From positions 1 through 64,000 of the forward strand of contig MPMX01000014.1 of the NCBI GenBank assembly GCA_002238725.1: DNA of 64,000 nucleotides, in the 5' to 3' direction. The first letter of the stretch is position 1; each line of letters begins with the position of its first letter. The translations under genes and the position numbers were made by a program. The stretch is from Rhodospirillaceae bacterium bin65. GTDB taxonomy: Bacteria > Pseudomonadota > Alphaproteobacteria > Bin65. Shown here piece by piece: positions 49,753-58,460 of the stretch. The notes under the pieces are model-generated. The model was not told where the DNA came from. It was given only the letters and a program-made list of their open reading frames with translations, and ran no database searches.

Positions 49753-50847
49753 TCAGGCTTTCAGCACGCCGCGGCGAATCTGGTCAAGCTCGATGCTCTC
49801 GAACAGGGCCTGGAAGTTGCCCTCGCCGAAGCCCTCGTCGCCCTTGCGCTGGATGACCTCGAAGAAGATCGGGCCGACGGCGTTTTCGGTGAAGATCTGG
49901 AGCAGCCGGCCGCCGTCTTCGGTCGGCGCGCCGTCGATCAGGATCTGCAGGCGCCTGAGCTCGTCGACCGGCTCGCCATGGTCCGGCAGGCGCGCATCGA
50001 TGCCCTCGTAATAGGTGTCCGGCGTCGCCATGAAGGCCGTGCCGCGGGCGCGCATGGCCTCGACCGTGCGGTAGATGTCGGCGGTCGAGAGCGCGATATG
50101 CTGGATGCCCTCGCCGTTATAGGCCTCGAGATATTCCGCGATCTGGCTGCTGTCGTCGGAACTCTCGTTGATCGGGATGCGGATTTTGCCGCACGGGCTG
50201 GTCATGGCGCGGGATTTGAGGCCGGTCAGTCTGCCCTCGATATCGAAAAACCTGATCTCGCGGAAATTGAACAGCCGCTCGTAAAAGGCGGCCCAGCTGT
50301 CCATCCGGCCGCGGTGGACATTGTGGGTCAGATGGTCGACCGCCGCGAAGCCGACGCCGTCGTGATCGAGCGAACCGTCGATCCCGAAATCGACGTCGTA
50401 GATCGTGCCGCCCGCGCCGTAGCGGTCGACCAGGTAGATCAGCGAGCCGCCGATGCCCCTGATCGACGGGATGTTGAGCTCCATCGGCCCGGCCTGGTCC
50501 GGCCCCGGTTCCGCGCCGAGGTCGAGGGCGCGCCGCCAGGCCTTGGCGGCGTCCTTCACCCGGAACGCCATGGCGCAGACCGAGGGGCCGTGCACCCGGG
50601 CGAAGGATTGGGCGAAGCTGTCGGGCTCAGCGTTCAGGATGAAGTTGACGTCGCCCTGGCGATAGAGGGTGACGTCCTTGTGCCGGTGGCGGGCGGCGGC
50701 GCGGAAGCCCATGCGCGCGAACAGGCCGGCCAGCGCCTTCGGGTCCGGCGCGGTGTATTCGATGAATTCGAATCCGTCGGTGCCCATCGGGTTGAGGGCG
50801 TCGATATCGCCGCCGGCGTCTGCGGCGGGCCGGGCCGTTTCGGTCAT
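49753..50847 (-). CDS. hpd: 4-hydroxyphenylpyruvate dioxygenase
   Basis: 364 residues. Converts 4-hydroxyphenylpyruvate to homogentisate with non-haem Fe(II). Two vicinal-oxygen-chelate halves: N-terminal [20 protein letters not shown] and C-terminal domain with the iron ligands His in VDHLTHNV, His in [11 protein letters not shown] and Glu in [20 protein letters not shown], the latter being the conserved C-terminal signature. The pair with the FAH-family gene and the divergent MarR gene matches tyrosine catabolism operons. Confidence 0.93.
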   Translation of the reverse strand: MTETARPAADAGGDIDALNPMGTDGFEFIEYTAPDPKALAGLFARMGFRAAARHRHKDVTLYRQGDVNFILNAEPDSFAQSFARVHGPSVCAMAFRVKDAAKAWRRALDLGAEPGPDQAGPMELNIPSIRGIGGSLIYLVDRYGAGGTIYDVDFGIDGSLDHDGVGFAAVDHLTHNVHRGRMDSWAAFYERLFNFREIRFFDIEGRLTGLKSRAMTSPCGKIRIPINESSDDSSQIAEYLEAYNGEGIQHIALSTADIYRTVEAMRARGTAFMATPDTYYEGIDARLPDHGEPVDELRRLQILIDGAPTEDGGRLLQIFTENAVGPIFFEVIQRKGDEGFGEGNFQALFESIELDQIRRGVLKA

Positions 50848-50882
50848 GGAACTGCTCCCTTGATCTCACCCTGAAATCATAA

Positions 50883-50900
50883 TAGTTTCATTTGAAACTA
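50883..50900. promoter_or_regulatory. MarR operator palindrome
   Basis: TAGTTTCA-TT-TGAAACTA, perfect 8-base arms, in the 67-base gap between divergent hpd and the MarR gene. The form resembles MarR-family sites and overlaps both promoters. Confidence 0.8.
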
Positions 50901-50914
50901 AATCAAGAGGAACC

Positions 50915-51388
50915 ATGACCGGTCCCGTTGCGGCCCCGCGCCTCGATCTCGCGGCCTACCTGCCCTATCGGCTGTCGATTCTGTCGAACACGGTGTCCGG
51001 CGCGATCGCGGCGATCTACGAAACCCGCTATGGCCTTTCGGTCGCCGACTGGCGGCTGATGGCGGTCCTGAGCATGGAGCCGGACCGGCCGCTGACCCAG
51101 AAGGCCCTGTGCGCCCGCACGCGCATGGACAAGGTCCAGGTCAGCCGCGCCGTGAAGCGACTGCTGGAACGGGGCCATATCGAGCGGGAGGTCGACAACG
51201 GCGACCGGCGCAGCGCCCTTCTGCGGCTGACCGGGCAGGGCCGGGCGGTCTACGACGATGTCGCGCCGGCAACGCTGGAATGGGAACGGGAACTGCTGTC
51301 GCGCCTCACGCCGGCCGAGGCGGCGATCCTCGATACGGTCGTCGCCCGCCTGCAGCAGGTCGCCGACGAGATGGCGGCCGGTTCGTAG
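50915..51388 (+). CDS. MarR-family regulator of the tyrosine/homogentisate genes
   Basis: 157 residues. Winged helix: SVADWRLMAVLSMEPDRPLT, RMDKVQVSRAVKRLLERGHI, and wing DNGDRRSALLRLTGQGRAVY. Divergent from hpd, with the TAGTTTCA palindrome in between, so it most likely represses hpd-fah and itself; the inducer would be homogentisate or a related acid, as for other regulators of this pathway. Start ATG 50915 is preceded by AGAGGAACC. Confidence 0.9.
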   Translation: MTGPVAAPRLDLAAYLPYRLSILSNTVSGAIAAIYETRYGLSVADWRLMAVLSMEPDRPLTQKALCARTRMDKVQVSRAVKRLLERGHIEREVDNGDRRSALLRLTGQGRAVYDDVAPATLEWERELLSRLTPAEAAILDTVVARLQQVADEMAAGS

Positions 51389-51405
51389 CGCGGCCGCAAC
51401 CGGCC

Positions 51406-51627
51406 TCAGGCCCGCGCGGCGATCGCCTCGATTTCGTCGTCTTCCGGGAAGCGGCCCAGCGCCTTCTTGGAAAAGACCGGCTCGCCGTCGAGGCTGATCT
51501 CGAACACGCCGCCGCCGCCCTTGACCAGTTCGACCTCGGCGCCGTCGATTTCAGAGAACCTGTCGCTCACACGGAGCGCCCTGGGTTCGTAGTTTCAAAC
51601 GACGCAGTATTCGATCCTGAATTTCAT
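51406..51627 (-). CDS. SelW-like selenoprotein (Rdx family) with in-frame TGA
   Basis: From ATG 51627 (GGAG upstream) the frame reads MKFRIEYCVV, TGA at 51595-51597, then NYEPRALRVSDRFSEIDGAE and on to VEISLDGEPVFSKKALGRFP-type residues (exactly VFEISLDGEPVFSKKALGRF) and EDDEIEAIAARA, stop at 51406-51408: 73 residues with the TGA as selenocysteine 11. CxxU/CxxC followed by a Rdx fold (KGGGGVFEI, SKKALGRFPE) is the SelW/SelT/SelH redox site. The TGA stands where relatives have Cys or Sec, so it is recoding and not decay. A hairpin follows at the distance needed for a bacterial SECIS. Confidence 0.85.
51564..51578 (-). promoter_or_regulatory. Candidate bacterial SECIS hairpin
   Basis: On the minus strand CGCTC-CGTGT-GAGCG, a 5-bp stem with a G-containing 5-base loop, beginning 16 bases after the TGA. 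Bacterial SECIS elements sit directly downstream of the UGA with an apical loop about this far away. Not folded by program; weak stem outside the upper helix. Confidence 0.5.
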
Positions 51628-51845
51628 CCGGTTCTCCTGTTTCGGGCCTGTTGCGGGCCGGCGCGTCCGGCCGGCGACGAAACCCGGCGACTATAAAGCG
51701 CGGCAGCCCGGCGGACCAGCATCCTGCGCGCCCGCAGACCGCAGGCGTCGCCGGGCGTGGCGCGTCCTTGCCGGCGCGCATGGCGGCGCGCTAGGTTCCG
51801 GCCAGTTCAGGACAGAGAATTCTGCATCCGAAAGGAAGGCCCCCG

Positions 51846-52481
51846 ATGAAGCTCTATTACGATCCACGCACCGTGAACTGCCGCAAGGTTCTGGCCGGTT
51901 TCAAGCATATGGGCGTCGCGTTCGAGACCGAGAATGTCGACTATTTCGCGCAGGGTCAGCAGTCGCCCGACTACATGGCGATCAACCCGAACGCAGCCCT
52001 GCCCGCGCTGGTCGACGGCGATCTCCAGCTTTGGGAATCCAACGCGATCCTGCAATACGGGGCCGACAAGGTCGGCGCCGAATCGGCCTATCCGAGCGAT
52101 CTGGCGACCCGGGCCGACGTCAACCGCTGGCTGCTCTGGGAATCGAGTGCCTGGTTCCCGACCTGCTACGTCTACCTGGTCGAGAATGTCGTCAAGCCAA
52201 TCCTCGAAGCCGAGCCGGACCAGGCCATCCTCGACGGCGAGGGACCGAATTTCCACAAGCATGCCGGCATTCTCGACGACCGGCTCGACGGCCAGGACTG
52301 GCTGTGCGGCACGCCGGAGCCGACCATCGCCGACATCGCGGTCGCCTCGCCGATGCATCTGCACCGGTTTCAGCAGCTGCCCCTCGACGCGCATCCGAAC
52401 CTCAGCGCCTGGATCGGTCGGATGGAGTCGGTGCCGGCCTGGGAAAGCACCGACGTCGCCCCGCTGCTCGGCCTGGCGTGA
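51846..52481 (+). CDS. Glutathione S-transferase family protein
   Basis: 211 residues after AAAGGAAGG. N-terminal thioredoxin-like domain: MKLYYDPRTVNCRKVLAGFK, cis-Pro loop PNAALPALVDGDLQLWESNA, and the helical C-terminal domain with CGTPEPTIADIAVASPMHLH (N-capping box and hydrophobic staple). The active residue near the N-terminus is Asn/Cys (TVNCRK), so beta- or theta-like chemistry cannot be decided. Followed 34 bases later by an SDR gene; no clear pathway. Confidence 0.87.
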   Translation: MKLYYDPRTVNCRKVLAGFKHMGVAFETENVDYFAQGQQSPDYMAINPNAALPALVDGDLQLWESNAILQYGADKVGAESAYPSDLATRADVNRWLLWESSAWFPTCYVYLVENVVKPILEAEPDQAILDGEGPNFHKHAGILDDRLDGQDWLCGTPEPTIADIAVASPMHLHRFQQLPLDAHPNLSAWIGRMESVPAWESTDVAPLLGLA

Positions 52482-52515
52482 GCGGCGGAGACGCGGCGGA
52501 GACGCGCCGGACGCC

Positions 52516-53295
52516 ATGACGGACCCCGGGACCGATGGGGAGTTCGAGGGCCGCACAGCCCTGGTGACGGGCGGGTCGCGCGGCATCGGCCGGGCGATCT
52601 GCCTGCGCCTGGCGGCGAGCGGCGCCCGGGTCGCGGTCAACTACGCCGCCAACCGGGAAGCGGCGGAGGAAACCCGCGCGGCCATCGAGGCCGCCGGCGG
52701 CACGGCCGCAATCTACCTGGCCGATGTCGGCGACCGGGAGGCGACTGGGGCGATGTTCGACGCCGTCGAGCGCGACCTCGGCCCGGTCGACCTGCTGGTC
52801 ACCAACGCCGGCATCGCGCGGTCAGCCGATGCGCTGTCCATGACCGCCGAGACCTGGCGCGAGATCATGCGCGTCAACCTCGACGGCACCTTCCACGCCG
52901 TCTGGCGCGCCAAGGACGGCATGGCCGCGCGCGGCTTCGGCCGGATCGTCTGCATCTCCTCGGTGCTCGGCCTGGTGCCGAACCCGATCTCGACCGAGCG
53001 CATGTTCGCCTACGGCACGTCGAAGGCGGCGGTCATCGGCTTCGTGCGCCAGTGCGCCGCCGCCCTCGGCCCGGCGGTGCGGGTCAACGGCGTCGCGCCC
53101 GGCTATGTCGAGACCGACATGACCGCCGACGTGTCGGACGAGGCGCATGAGCGGCTGACCGCGGCGGCGGCCCTCAAACGCTTCGGCCAGCCGGAGGAGA
53201 TCGCCGAACTGGTGCATTTCCTGCTCAGCGAGCGCTCCAGCTTCACCACCGGCCAGACCCACATCGCCGACGGCGGCACCAAGTTCGTGCCGTAA
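52516..53295 (+). CDS. Short-chain dehydrogenase/reductase (FabG-like)
   Basis: 259 residues from MTDPGTDGEFEGRTAL. SDR motifs: TGGSRGIG (NAD(P) binding), NAG in VTNAGIARSADAL, Ser in CISSVLG, YGTSK (Tyr-x3-Lys) and PGYVETDMTADV. The layout is that of 3-oxoacyl-ACP reductases and similar 3-hydroxyacyl dehydrogenases. Same strand as the GST gene, probably co-transcribed. A substrate is not indicated. Confidence 0.88.
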   Translation: MTDPGTDGEFEGRTALVTGGSRGIGRAICLRLAASGARVAVNYAANREAAEETRAAIEAAGGTAAIYLADVGDREATGAMFDAVERDLGPVDLLVTNAGIARSADALSMTAETWREIMRVNLDGTFHAVWRAKDGMAARGFGRIVCISSVLGLVPNPISTERMFAYGTSKAAVIGFVRQCAAALGPAVRVNGVAPGYVETDMTADVSDEAHERLTAAAALKRFGQPEEIAELVHFLLSERSSFTTGQTHIADGGTKFVP

Positions 53296-53333
53296 GCATT
53301 TCCGTCCTGGAGGAAGCCGTGACGTCGTAGCGC

Positions 53334-53445
53334 CCCTCGATACGGCCCTGCGGGCCTACTCGGGACGAGGGGAATTGTGAGAGATGCCCAATACCCACCC
53401 TCACCCTGAGTAGCCCCGGATGTAATCCGGGGCGTATCGAAGGGC
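53334..53445. repeat. REP-like elements, family A
   Basis: CTCGATACGGCCCTGCGGGC plus CTACTCGGGACGAGGG (53336-53371), then CCCTCACCCTGAGTAGCCCC and GGATGTAATCCGGGGCGTAT (about 53399-53445) in the opposite order. Confidence 0.75.
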
Positions 53446-53488
53446 GCGCCTCAATCGCGTCTGCGGTTCCAACAATAGCGGTCACACT

Positions 53489-53827
53489 TTACTCCAGCAC
53501 CGGCTCGGCGAGCGCCCAGGCGTTGCGCGGGTCTTCGATCTCGATGACCCAGAGGTCCGGGTCGTAGCCGCGCTGGCGGGCGATGTAGGCGTCGGCGTCG
53601 GCTTCCGGCACTGCATCGTCGCCGGTGCCGCGGCGCCAGGCCCGGCCGCCGTCCGGCGAGGTCGTCGGCACATAGACGGTGCAGCCGGCCTCGATCCGGT
53701 TGTGCTTGATCAGGATGGCGCCGGCATGTTCGTCGCCCCGGCGCACCAGATAGGCGTCGATGCCGTTCACCCGGCAGCGCCGGATCTCCGCATCGACCCA
53801 GATCGCCGCCTTGATGCGGGGGATCAT
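53489..53827 (-). CDS. DUF1491 family protein
   Basis: 112 residues starting MIPRIKAAIWVDAEIRRCRV. Blocks NGIDAYLVRRGDEHAGAILI, GCTVYVPTTSPDGGRAWRRG, ADAYIARQRGYDPDLWVIEI match DUF1491, a small single-domain protein common in alphaproteobacteria and usually encoded alone. It lacks signal or TM segments. Function is not known. Confidence 0.85.
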   Translation of the reverse strand: MIPRIKAAIWVDAEIRRCRVNGIDAYLVRRGDEHAGAILIKHNRIEAGCTVYVPTTSPDGGRAWRRGTGDDAVPEADADAYIARQRGYDPDLWVIEIEDPRNAWALAEPVLE

Positions 53828-53857
53828 GGCCGGGGCCGCGCTGTCTCAGAAATCCCG

Positions 53858-53972
53858 AATTGTCACCCCGGCCGACCGAAGGGAGAGCCGGGGTCCAGAA
53901 TCGCGGGCAGAGTTTCCGCCTGTGGCTCTGGACCCCGGATCGTCGCTGCGCTCCGTCCGGGGTGGCAAGTTT
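53858..53972. repeat. REP-like element, family B
   Basis: GTCACCCCGGCCGACCGAAG, GAGCCGGGGTCCAGAATCGC, then TCTGGACCCCGGATCGTCGC with CCGTCCGGGGTGGCAAG. Same parts as at 48455, arranged around a larger loop. Confidence 0.65.
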
Positions 53973-54029
53973 GGGAAGAGGGTTTCACCTTCGATGCCCC
54001 GGCGCTCCCGACCCTTGCGGCGTCCGCCC

Positions 54030-55214
54030 CTAGATCACGCCGCCGGCGCGCAGGGATGCAATCCGCGCGGCGTCGTAGCCCAGGCCTTCGAGCACGCTCT
54101 CGGTATCGGCGCCCAGGTCGGGGGCCGGGCGGGCGGGCGCGGGCTCGGCGGTGTGCACCGGCGGCGCCACCATGCGGAACGGGCCGTCCGACGGGTGCGG
54201 CAGGGTCTGGAGCCGGCCGGTCTCGACGACATAGGGGTTGTCGAGGGCCGCGGCGACATCGTTGACCGGCGCGGCCGGCACGGCGCCGGCGAAACGCTCC
54301 AGCCAGTCGGCGGTGGTGTGCGCCTGCAAGGCTTCGTCCAGCATTTCGGTGAGCAGGGCGCGCTGCTCCAGCCGGTCCGCAAAGCGCAAGAAGCGCTTGT
54401 CCTCCGCCCATTCCGGCCGGCCGATCGCGTCGCACAGGGCCGGCCAGAACTTCTCCTTGTTGCACATCAGGAAAATCCAGCCGTCCGCCGTTTTGTAAAG
54501 CTGGCAGGGCGTGAGCGACGGATGGGCCGAGCGCGGCAGGCGCGGCTGGTTGAAGCCCTCGTTGAGATACCAGGTCGCCAGGTAGCTCGTGTTGTGCAGC
54601 GCGACGTCGAACAGGCTGACGTCGATGTCCCGGCCCTGCCCGGTCGCCCGCGCACCGGTCAGCGCCGCCAGCAGGCCATAGGCCATCGCCAGCCCGGTCA
54701 TCATGTCGACGATGGACAGGCCGAAGCGCGACGGCGTGCCCTCCGGCTCGCCGGTCAGCGCGAAATAGCCGGCCTCGGCCTGCATGACGTAGTCGAAACC
54801 GGGCCAGGCCGCGCGCGGCCCGTCGCGCCCGTAGGCCGAGAGGTGCGCGCACACGATCTGCGGATTGTGCGCCTTCAGATGGGCGTAGGTGATGCCGAGT
54901 TTTTCCGGCACGTCGCCGCGCATGTTGCTGGCCAGCGCATCGGTCGAGCGGACCAGATCGTGCAGCACGGGCCGCGCCTCCGGCCGGCTCAGGTCGAGGG
55001 TCAGGCTCTTCTTGTTGCGGTTGAAGCTGTGGAAGAACTGGCTGTCTCCCGACGGGAAGAAATACGGGCCGACGGCGCGGGACATGTCGCCGCCGTCGCG
55101 CGGGTTCTCGATCTTGATGACCTCGGCGCCCTGGTCGGCGAGGAACATGGTGCCGAACGGCCCGGCGCCGTATTGCTCGACCGCGAGGACGCGGACTCCC
55201 TCGAGCGGCAGCAT
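54030..55214 (-). CDS. CaiB/BaiF-type CoA transferase (class III)
   Basis: 394 residues from MLPLEGVRVLAVEQYGAGPF; the longer ORF before it is a shadow of the acyl-CoA dehydrogenase gene. Family blocks: FLADQGAEVIKIENPRDGGD, the catalytic Asp in FDVALHNTSYL, PSRFGLSIVDMMTGLAMAYG, FIRK-like LEGLGYDAARIASL at the end. Class III transferases move CoA between organic acids, for instance succinyl-CoA to dicarboxylates. The gene closes a four-gene operon with ACAD, MaoC and MmgE/PrpD, so it probably activates or recycles the acid used there. Confidence 0.88.
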   Translation of the reverse strand: MLPLEGVRVLAVEQYGAGPFGTMFLADQGAEVIKIENPRDGGDMSRAVGPYFFPSGDSQFFHSFNRNKKSLTLDLSRPEARPVLHDLVRSTDALASNMRGDVPEKLGITYAHLKAHNPQIVCAHLSAYGRDGPRAAWPGFDYVMQAEAGYFALTGEPEGTPSRFGLSIVDMMTGLAMAYGLLAALTGARATGQGRDIDVSLFDVALHNTSYLATWYLNEGFNQPRLPRSAHPSLTPCQLYKTADGWIFLMCNKEKFWPALCDAIGRPEWAEDKRFLRFADRLEQRALLTEMLDEALQAHTTADWLERFAGAVPAAPVNDVAAALDNPYVVETGRLQTLPHPSDGPFRMVAPPVHTAEPAPARPAPDLGADTESVLEGLGYDAARIASLRAGGVI

Positions 55215-55219
55215 GGCGG

Positions 55220-56389
55220 CTACACCGGGTTCCGCGCGATCAGCTGCTTGGCGATGATCAGGCGCTGCAGCTCGTTGGTGCCCTCGCCAATCGCCAGCAG
55301 CGGCGCGTCGCGGTAATAGCGCTCGATATCGAATTCCTTGGAATAGCCGTAGGCGCCGTGGATGCGCATGGCCTCCAGGCTGTTCTCGACCGCCGCCTCG
55401 GTGGCGTACAGCTTGGCCATGCCGGCTTCCATGTCGCAGCGTTCGCCGCGGTCGTAGGCCTGCGCCGCCGCTTCCGTCAGCAGCCGCGCCGCCTCGACCC
55501 GCGTCGCCATGTCGGCGAGCTTGATCTGGATCGCCTGGTGCTCGGCGATCGGCTTGCCGAAAGTTTTGCGGATCTGGGCGTATTCCACGGCCTTCTCCAG
55601 GCAGACCCGGGCGATGCCGACGCCGCGCGCGGCCACGTTGATCCTGCCCAGTTCCAGGCCGGCGAGGATCTGCTGCAAGCCGCGCCCCTCCTCGCCGCCG
55701 ACCAGATTGTCGAACGGCACCTGGCACCGGTCGAGCACGACCTCGCCGGTATCGACGCCGCGATAGCCGAGCTTGCCGAGCTTGCTCGCCGCCACACCTT
55801 CACCCTGCTCGACCAGCAGCAGGCTCATGCCCTTGTGGCGCGGCTCGGCCGCCGGGTCGGTCTTGACCAGTACGGCGAGGATATCGCCTTCGACGCTGTT
55901 GGTGATCCAGGTCTTGGTGCCGTTGACGATGTAGGCGTTGCCGACGCGCTCGGCGCGGGTGCGCACGGCCTGGAGGTCGGTGCCGCAGTCCGGCTCGGTG
56001 AGCGCGACGCCGCCGCGCAGTTCGCCGGTCGCGAATTTCGGCAGGAAGCGCTGCTTCTGTTGTTCGGTGCCGAAGCGCTGGACCGCCGCCGCCATGATGA
56101 GATGGGAATTGATAATGCCGGAGATCGACATCCAGCCCGCCGTGATCCGCTCGACGATCGCAGAATAGGTCACCGCCGACAGGCCGAGGCCGCCATAGTC
56201 CGGCGCGATGGTGGCGCCGAACAGGCCGAGTTCCTTCATTTCCTCGACGATTTCGTGGGGATATTCGTCCTTCGCTTCCAGATCGTGGGCGACCGGCAGG
56301 ATGCTGCGTTCGACGAAACGGTCGATGGCGTCGAGGATGGCGCCGTCGCCGTCGGCATCGGCATGCGGAACGGATACGTCCGGAGGCAT
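55220..56389 (-). CDS. Acyl-CoA dehydrogenase
   Basis: 389 residues. Typical fold: GGLGLSAVTYSAIVERITAG, FAD-binding ALTEPDCGTDLQAVRTRAER, ITNSVEGDILAVLVKTDP, and a C-terminal helical domain with RTFGKPIAEHQAIQIKLADM and the signature FDIERYYRDAPLLAIGEGTN, in which the catalytic Glu is that of AIGEGT. It dehydrogenates acyl-CoA (short-chain members are common in such operons). Five bases separate its end from the CaiB start; it is in one transcript with the genes either side. Confidence 0.92.
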   Translation of the reverse strand: MPPDVSVPHADADGDGAILDAIDRFVERSILPVAHDLEAKDEYPHEIVEEMKELGLFGATIAPDYGGLGLSAVTYSAIVERITAGWMSISGIINSHLIMAAAVQRFGTEQQKQRFLPKFATGELRGGVALTEPDCGTDLQAVRTRAERVGNAYIVNGTKTWITNSVEGDILAVLVKTDPAAEPRHKGMSLLLVEQGEGVAASKLGKLGYRGVDTGEVVLDRCQVPFDNLVGGEEGRGLQQILAGLELGRINVAARGVGIARVCLEKAVEYAQIRKTFGKPIAEHQAIQIKLADMATRVEAARLLTEAAAQAYDRGERCDMEAGMAKLYATEAAVENSLEAMRIHGAYGYSKEFDIERYYRDAPLLAIGEGTNELQRLIIAKQLIARNPV

Positions 56390-56395
56390 CGGTGC

Positions 56396-56911
56396 TCAGG
56401 CCACCCTGTCGTCGACGCCGAAACCGCGCTTCGGCACCAGCATGGAGCGCCGGTAGGTCATGAACACCGTGCCGTCGGCCTTCGTGCCGGTGGTGCTGGC
56501 GGTCACGATCCCCTGGTTGGGCCGGGATTGCGATTCGCGCTTTTCCAGCACCTCGGATTCGGCATAGATCGTCTCGCCGACGAAGACCGGCGCGGTCAGT
56601 TTAATGTCCGTCCAGCCCAGGTTGGCGATGGCCTTCTGGCTGAGGTCGCTGACGCTCATTCCCGCGACGATGGACAGCGTGAGCGCGCTGTTCACCAGCA
56701 GCTTCCCGAACTCGCTGTGCTTCGCGTATTCGGCGTCGAAATGGATCGGATGGGTGTTCATGGTCAGCAGCGTGAACCAGGTGTTGTCGGCCTCGCTGAT
56801 CGTCCGGCCCGGGCGGTGCTCGTAGATGTCGCCGACCGCAAAATCCTCATAGTAGCGCCCGGCGGACTCGCGGAACCGCCCGGCCGCCACCTCAACCATC
56901 GTCGCGACCAT
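56396..56911 (-). CDS. MaoC-family (R)-hydratase
   Basis: 171 residues: RYYEDFAVGDIYEHRPGRTI, hot-dog helix TWFTLLTMNTHPIHFDAEYA with the catalytic Asp/His pair (HPIHFD), FGKLLVNSALTLSIVAGMSV, and VFVGETIYAESEVLEKRESQ. MaoC hydratases add water to 2-enoyl-CoA; relatives act on mesaconyl-CoA and itaconyl-CoA. The start overlaps a run with the MmgE/PrpD stop (six bases apart). Function in the same organic-acid route is inferred from the operon. Confidence 0.88.
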   Translation of the reverse strand: MVATMVEVAAGRFRESAGRYYEDFAVGDIYEHRPGRTISEADNTWFTLLTMNTHPIHFDAEYAKHSEFGKLLVNSALTLSIVAGMSVSDLSQKAIANLGWTDIKLTAPVFVGETIYAESEVLEKRESQSRPNQGIVTASTTGTKADGTVFMTYRRSMLVPKRGFGVDDRVA

Positions 56912-56916
56912 GCCGT

Positions 56917-58332
56917 TTACCCGGCCACGGCGCGGATGGCCGTTTCCCGGGCCGGCCGGCGGGCCGAGAGCCGGAGCACGGCCGAGACGTCGTTGGCCTT
57001 TTCAAGCGCCAGCAGGCCGTCGGCGAACGCCTCGCGGTCTGCCGATTCCAGATAGGGCGCGACCAGGCCGTCGAACTTGGTGCGCAACTCATCTTCGGTG
57101 AGGAAATTGTCCGGCTCGCCCTTGGGCACGGCGACGAAGTCCTCGAACGTGCCCGCCGATGTCGTCACCTTCACGGCCGCGGCCAGATTGGCCGGATACT
57201 CCGCCTCGGCGCGCGGATCGACGACCGGGCGGACCTTGCGGTACAGCGCCTTTGCGTTGTCGTCGGCCAGCAGCGGCGCGTAATCGTCCCACACCAGGCC
57301 GCCGTTGATCAGGGCGGCGGCGGCGACGAAGGGCATGGAGAACTGGCCGTCGACGATTCCCTGCGGGTCCTGCTTGTCGGCGAGCGGATCGGCGACGATG
57401 CTCCAGCCGGTCTCCGGCAGGCCGACCTCGATTTCCTGCACATCGTCCGGCCGCAAACCGTGCTGCTTGCGCAGGCCGATAATCGCATCCATCGCGGCAT
57501 GGCCGTAGCGGCAGGACGGATAGGGCTTGACGGCGATCTGCATGGTTTCCCAGACCGCGCCGAGGCCGGCGACCGCCTTCGCCGGGTCCGGGTTCGGCGC
57601 GTGGCTGGCGAGGAAACCGGCCTTGCCCTCGAAGGCCTGGGCCGGGCCGCGATAGCCTTCGGCCGCCAGTGTCGCGGCGATCAGGCCGGTCATGGCGGCG
57701 TTGCCGACATGGGAACGCTTGGTCCAGGCGCCGTCGGCGAGGAACTGCATCGAGCCGGCGGCCTGGCTGAGGCAGATGCCGAAGGCGCTCTCGATCTGCC
57801 CGGCATCCAGGCCCATGACGTTACCGACCGCCGCCGCCGCACCGAACGCGCCGCAGGTCGCCGTGGGATGGAAGCCGCGCTCGTAATGGTCGCTCGGGCC
57901 GAGGGCCATGCTGAGCCGGATCTGGATCTCGTAGCCGGCAACGATGGCGGCGATGGTCCGCGCGCCGCTGACGCCGGCCTCTTCCGCCGCCGCGAGCGCC
58001 GCCGGCACGATCGGCGCGCTGGCGTGGATCGAGCCGCGGGCGTGGGTGTCGTCGAAATCGAGCGAATGGGCGAGCGCGCCGTTGATCAGCGCCGCGCCGG
58101 CCGCGGTGTAGCGCGCCGGGTCGCCGATCGCCGTCGCCGTATCGCCGGTCATGCCGAGGCGATTGACCGCCGCGATCAGGCTTTCGGTCGATTCCGCATC
58201 CCACCGTGCGCGCAGGGCGATGCCGAGGGTATCGAAGATCAGCAGCTTCGCACGCCGCGCGACTTCCGGCGGCAGATCGCCATAGGACAGGCCGGCGGCG
58301 AATTCCGCCGCGGTGCGGGTGATGGAGGACAT
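56917..58332 (-). CDS. MmgE/PrpD family protein
   Basis: 471 residues from MSSITRTAAEF. Blocks: ARRAKLLIFDTLGIALRARW, NGALAHSLDFDDTH (active-site Asp/His), TCGAFGAAAAVGNVMGLDAG, KPYPSCRYGHAAMDAIIGLR. The superfamily includes 2-methylcitrate dehydratase, cis-aconitate decarboxylase and iminodisuccinate epimerase, so the reaction is a dehydration, decarboxylation or epimerisation of a tricarboxylate-like acid. First gene of the operon PrpD-MaoC-ACAD-CaiB; the partners suggest its product is handled as a CoA ester. Confidence 0.88.
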   Translation of the reverse strand: MSSITRTAAEFAAGLSYGDLPPEVARRAKLLIFDTLGIALRARWDAESTESLIAAVNRLGMTGDTATAIGDPARYTAAGAALINGALAHSLDFDDTHARGSIHASAPIVPAALAAAEEAGVSGARTIAAIVAGYEIQIRLSMALGPSDHYERGFHPTATCGAFGAAAAVGNVMGLDAGQIESAFGICLSQAAGSMQFLADGAWTKRSHVGNAAMTGLIAATLAAEGYRGPAQAFEGKAGFLASHAPNPDPAKAVAGLGAVWETMQIAVKPYPSCRYGHAAMDAIIGLRKQHGLRPDDVQEIEVGLPETGWSIVADPLADKQDPQGIVDGQFSMPFVAAAALINGGLVWDDYAPLLADDNAKALYRKVRPVVDPRAEAEYPANLAAAVKVTTSAGTFEDFVAVPKGEPDNFLTEDELRTKFDGLVAPYLESADREAFADGLLALEKANDVSAVLRLSARRPARETAIRAVAG

Positions 58333-58460
58333 GGGGCGGTTTCCCGGTCGTCGATTGCGTTCAAGGCGCCGACAATAGCATGCGCACGGCATCGTTCGAC
58401 CCTCTTTGTCGGGCCGAGGCGTGTTCGATTTCCCGGGACCGCCGATGCGGCCGGGGCAGC

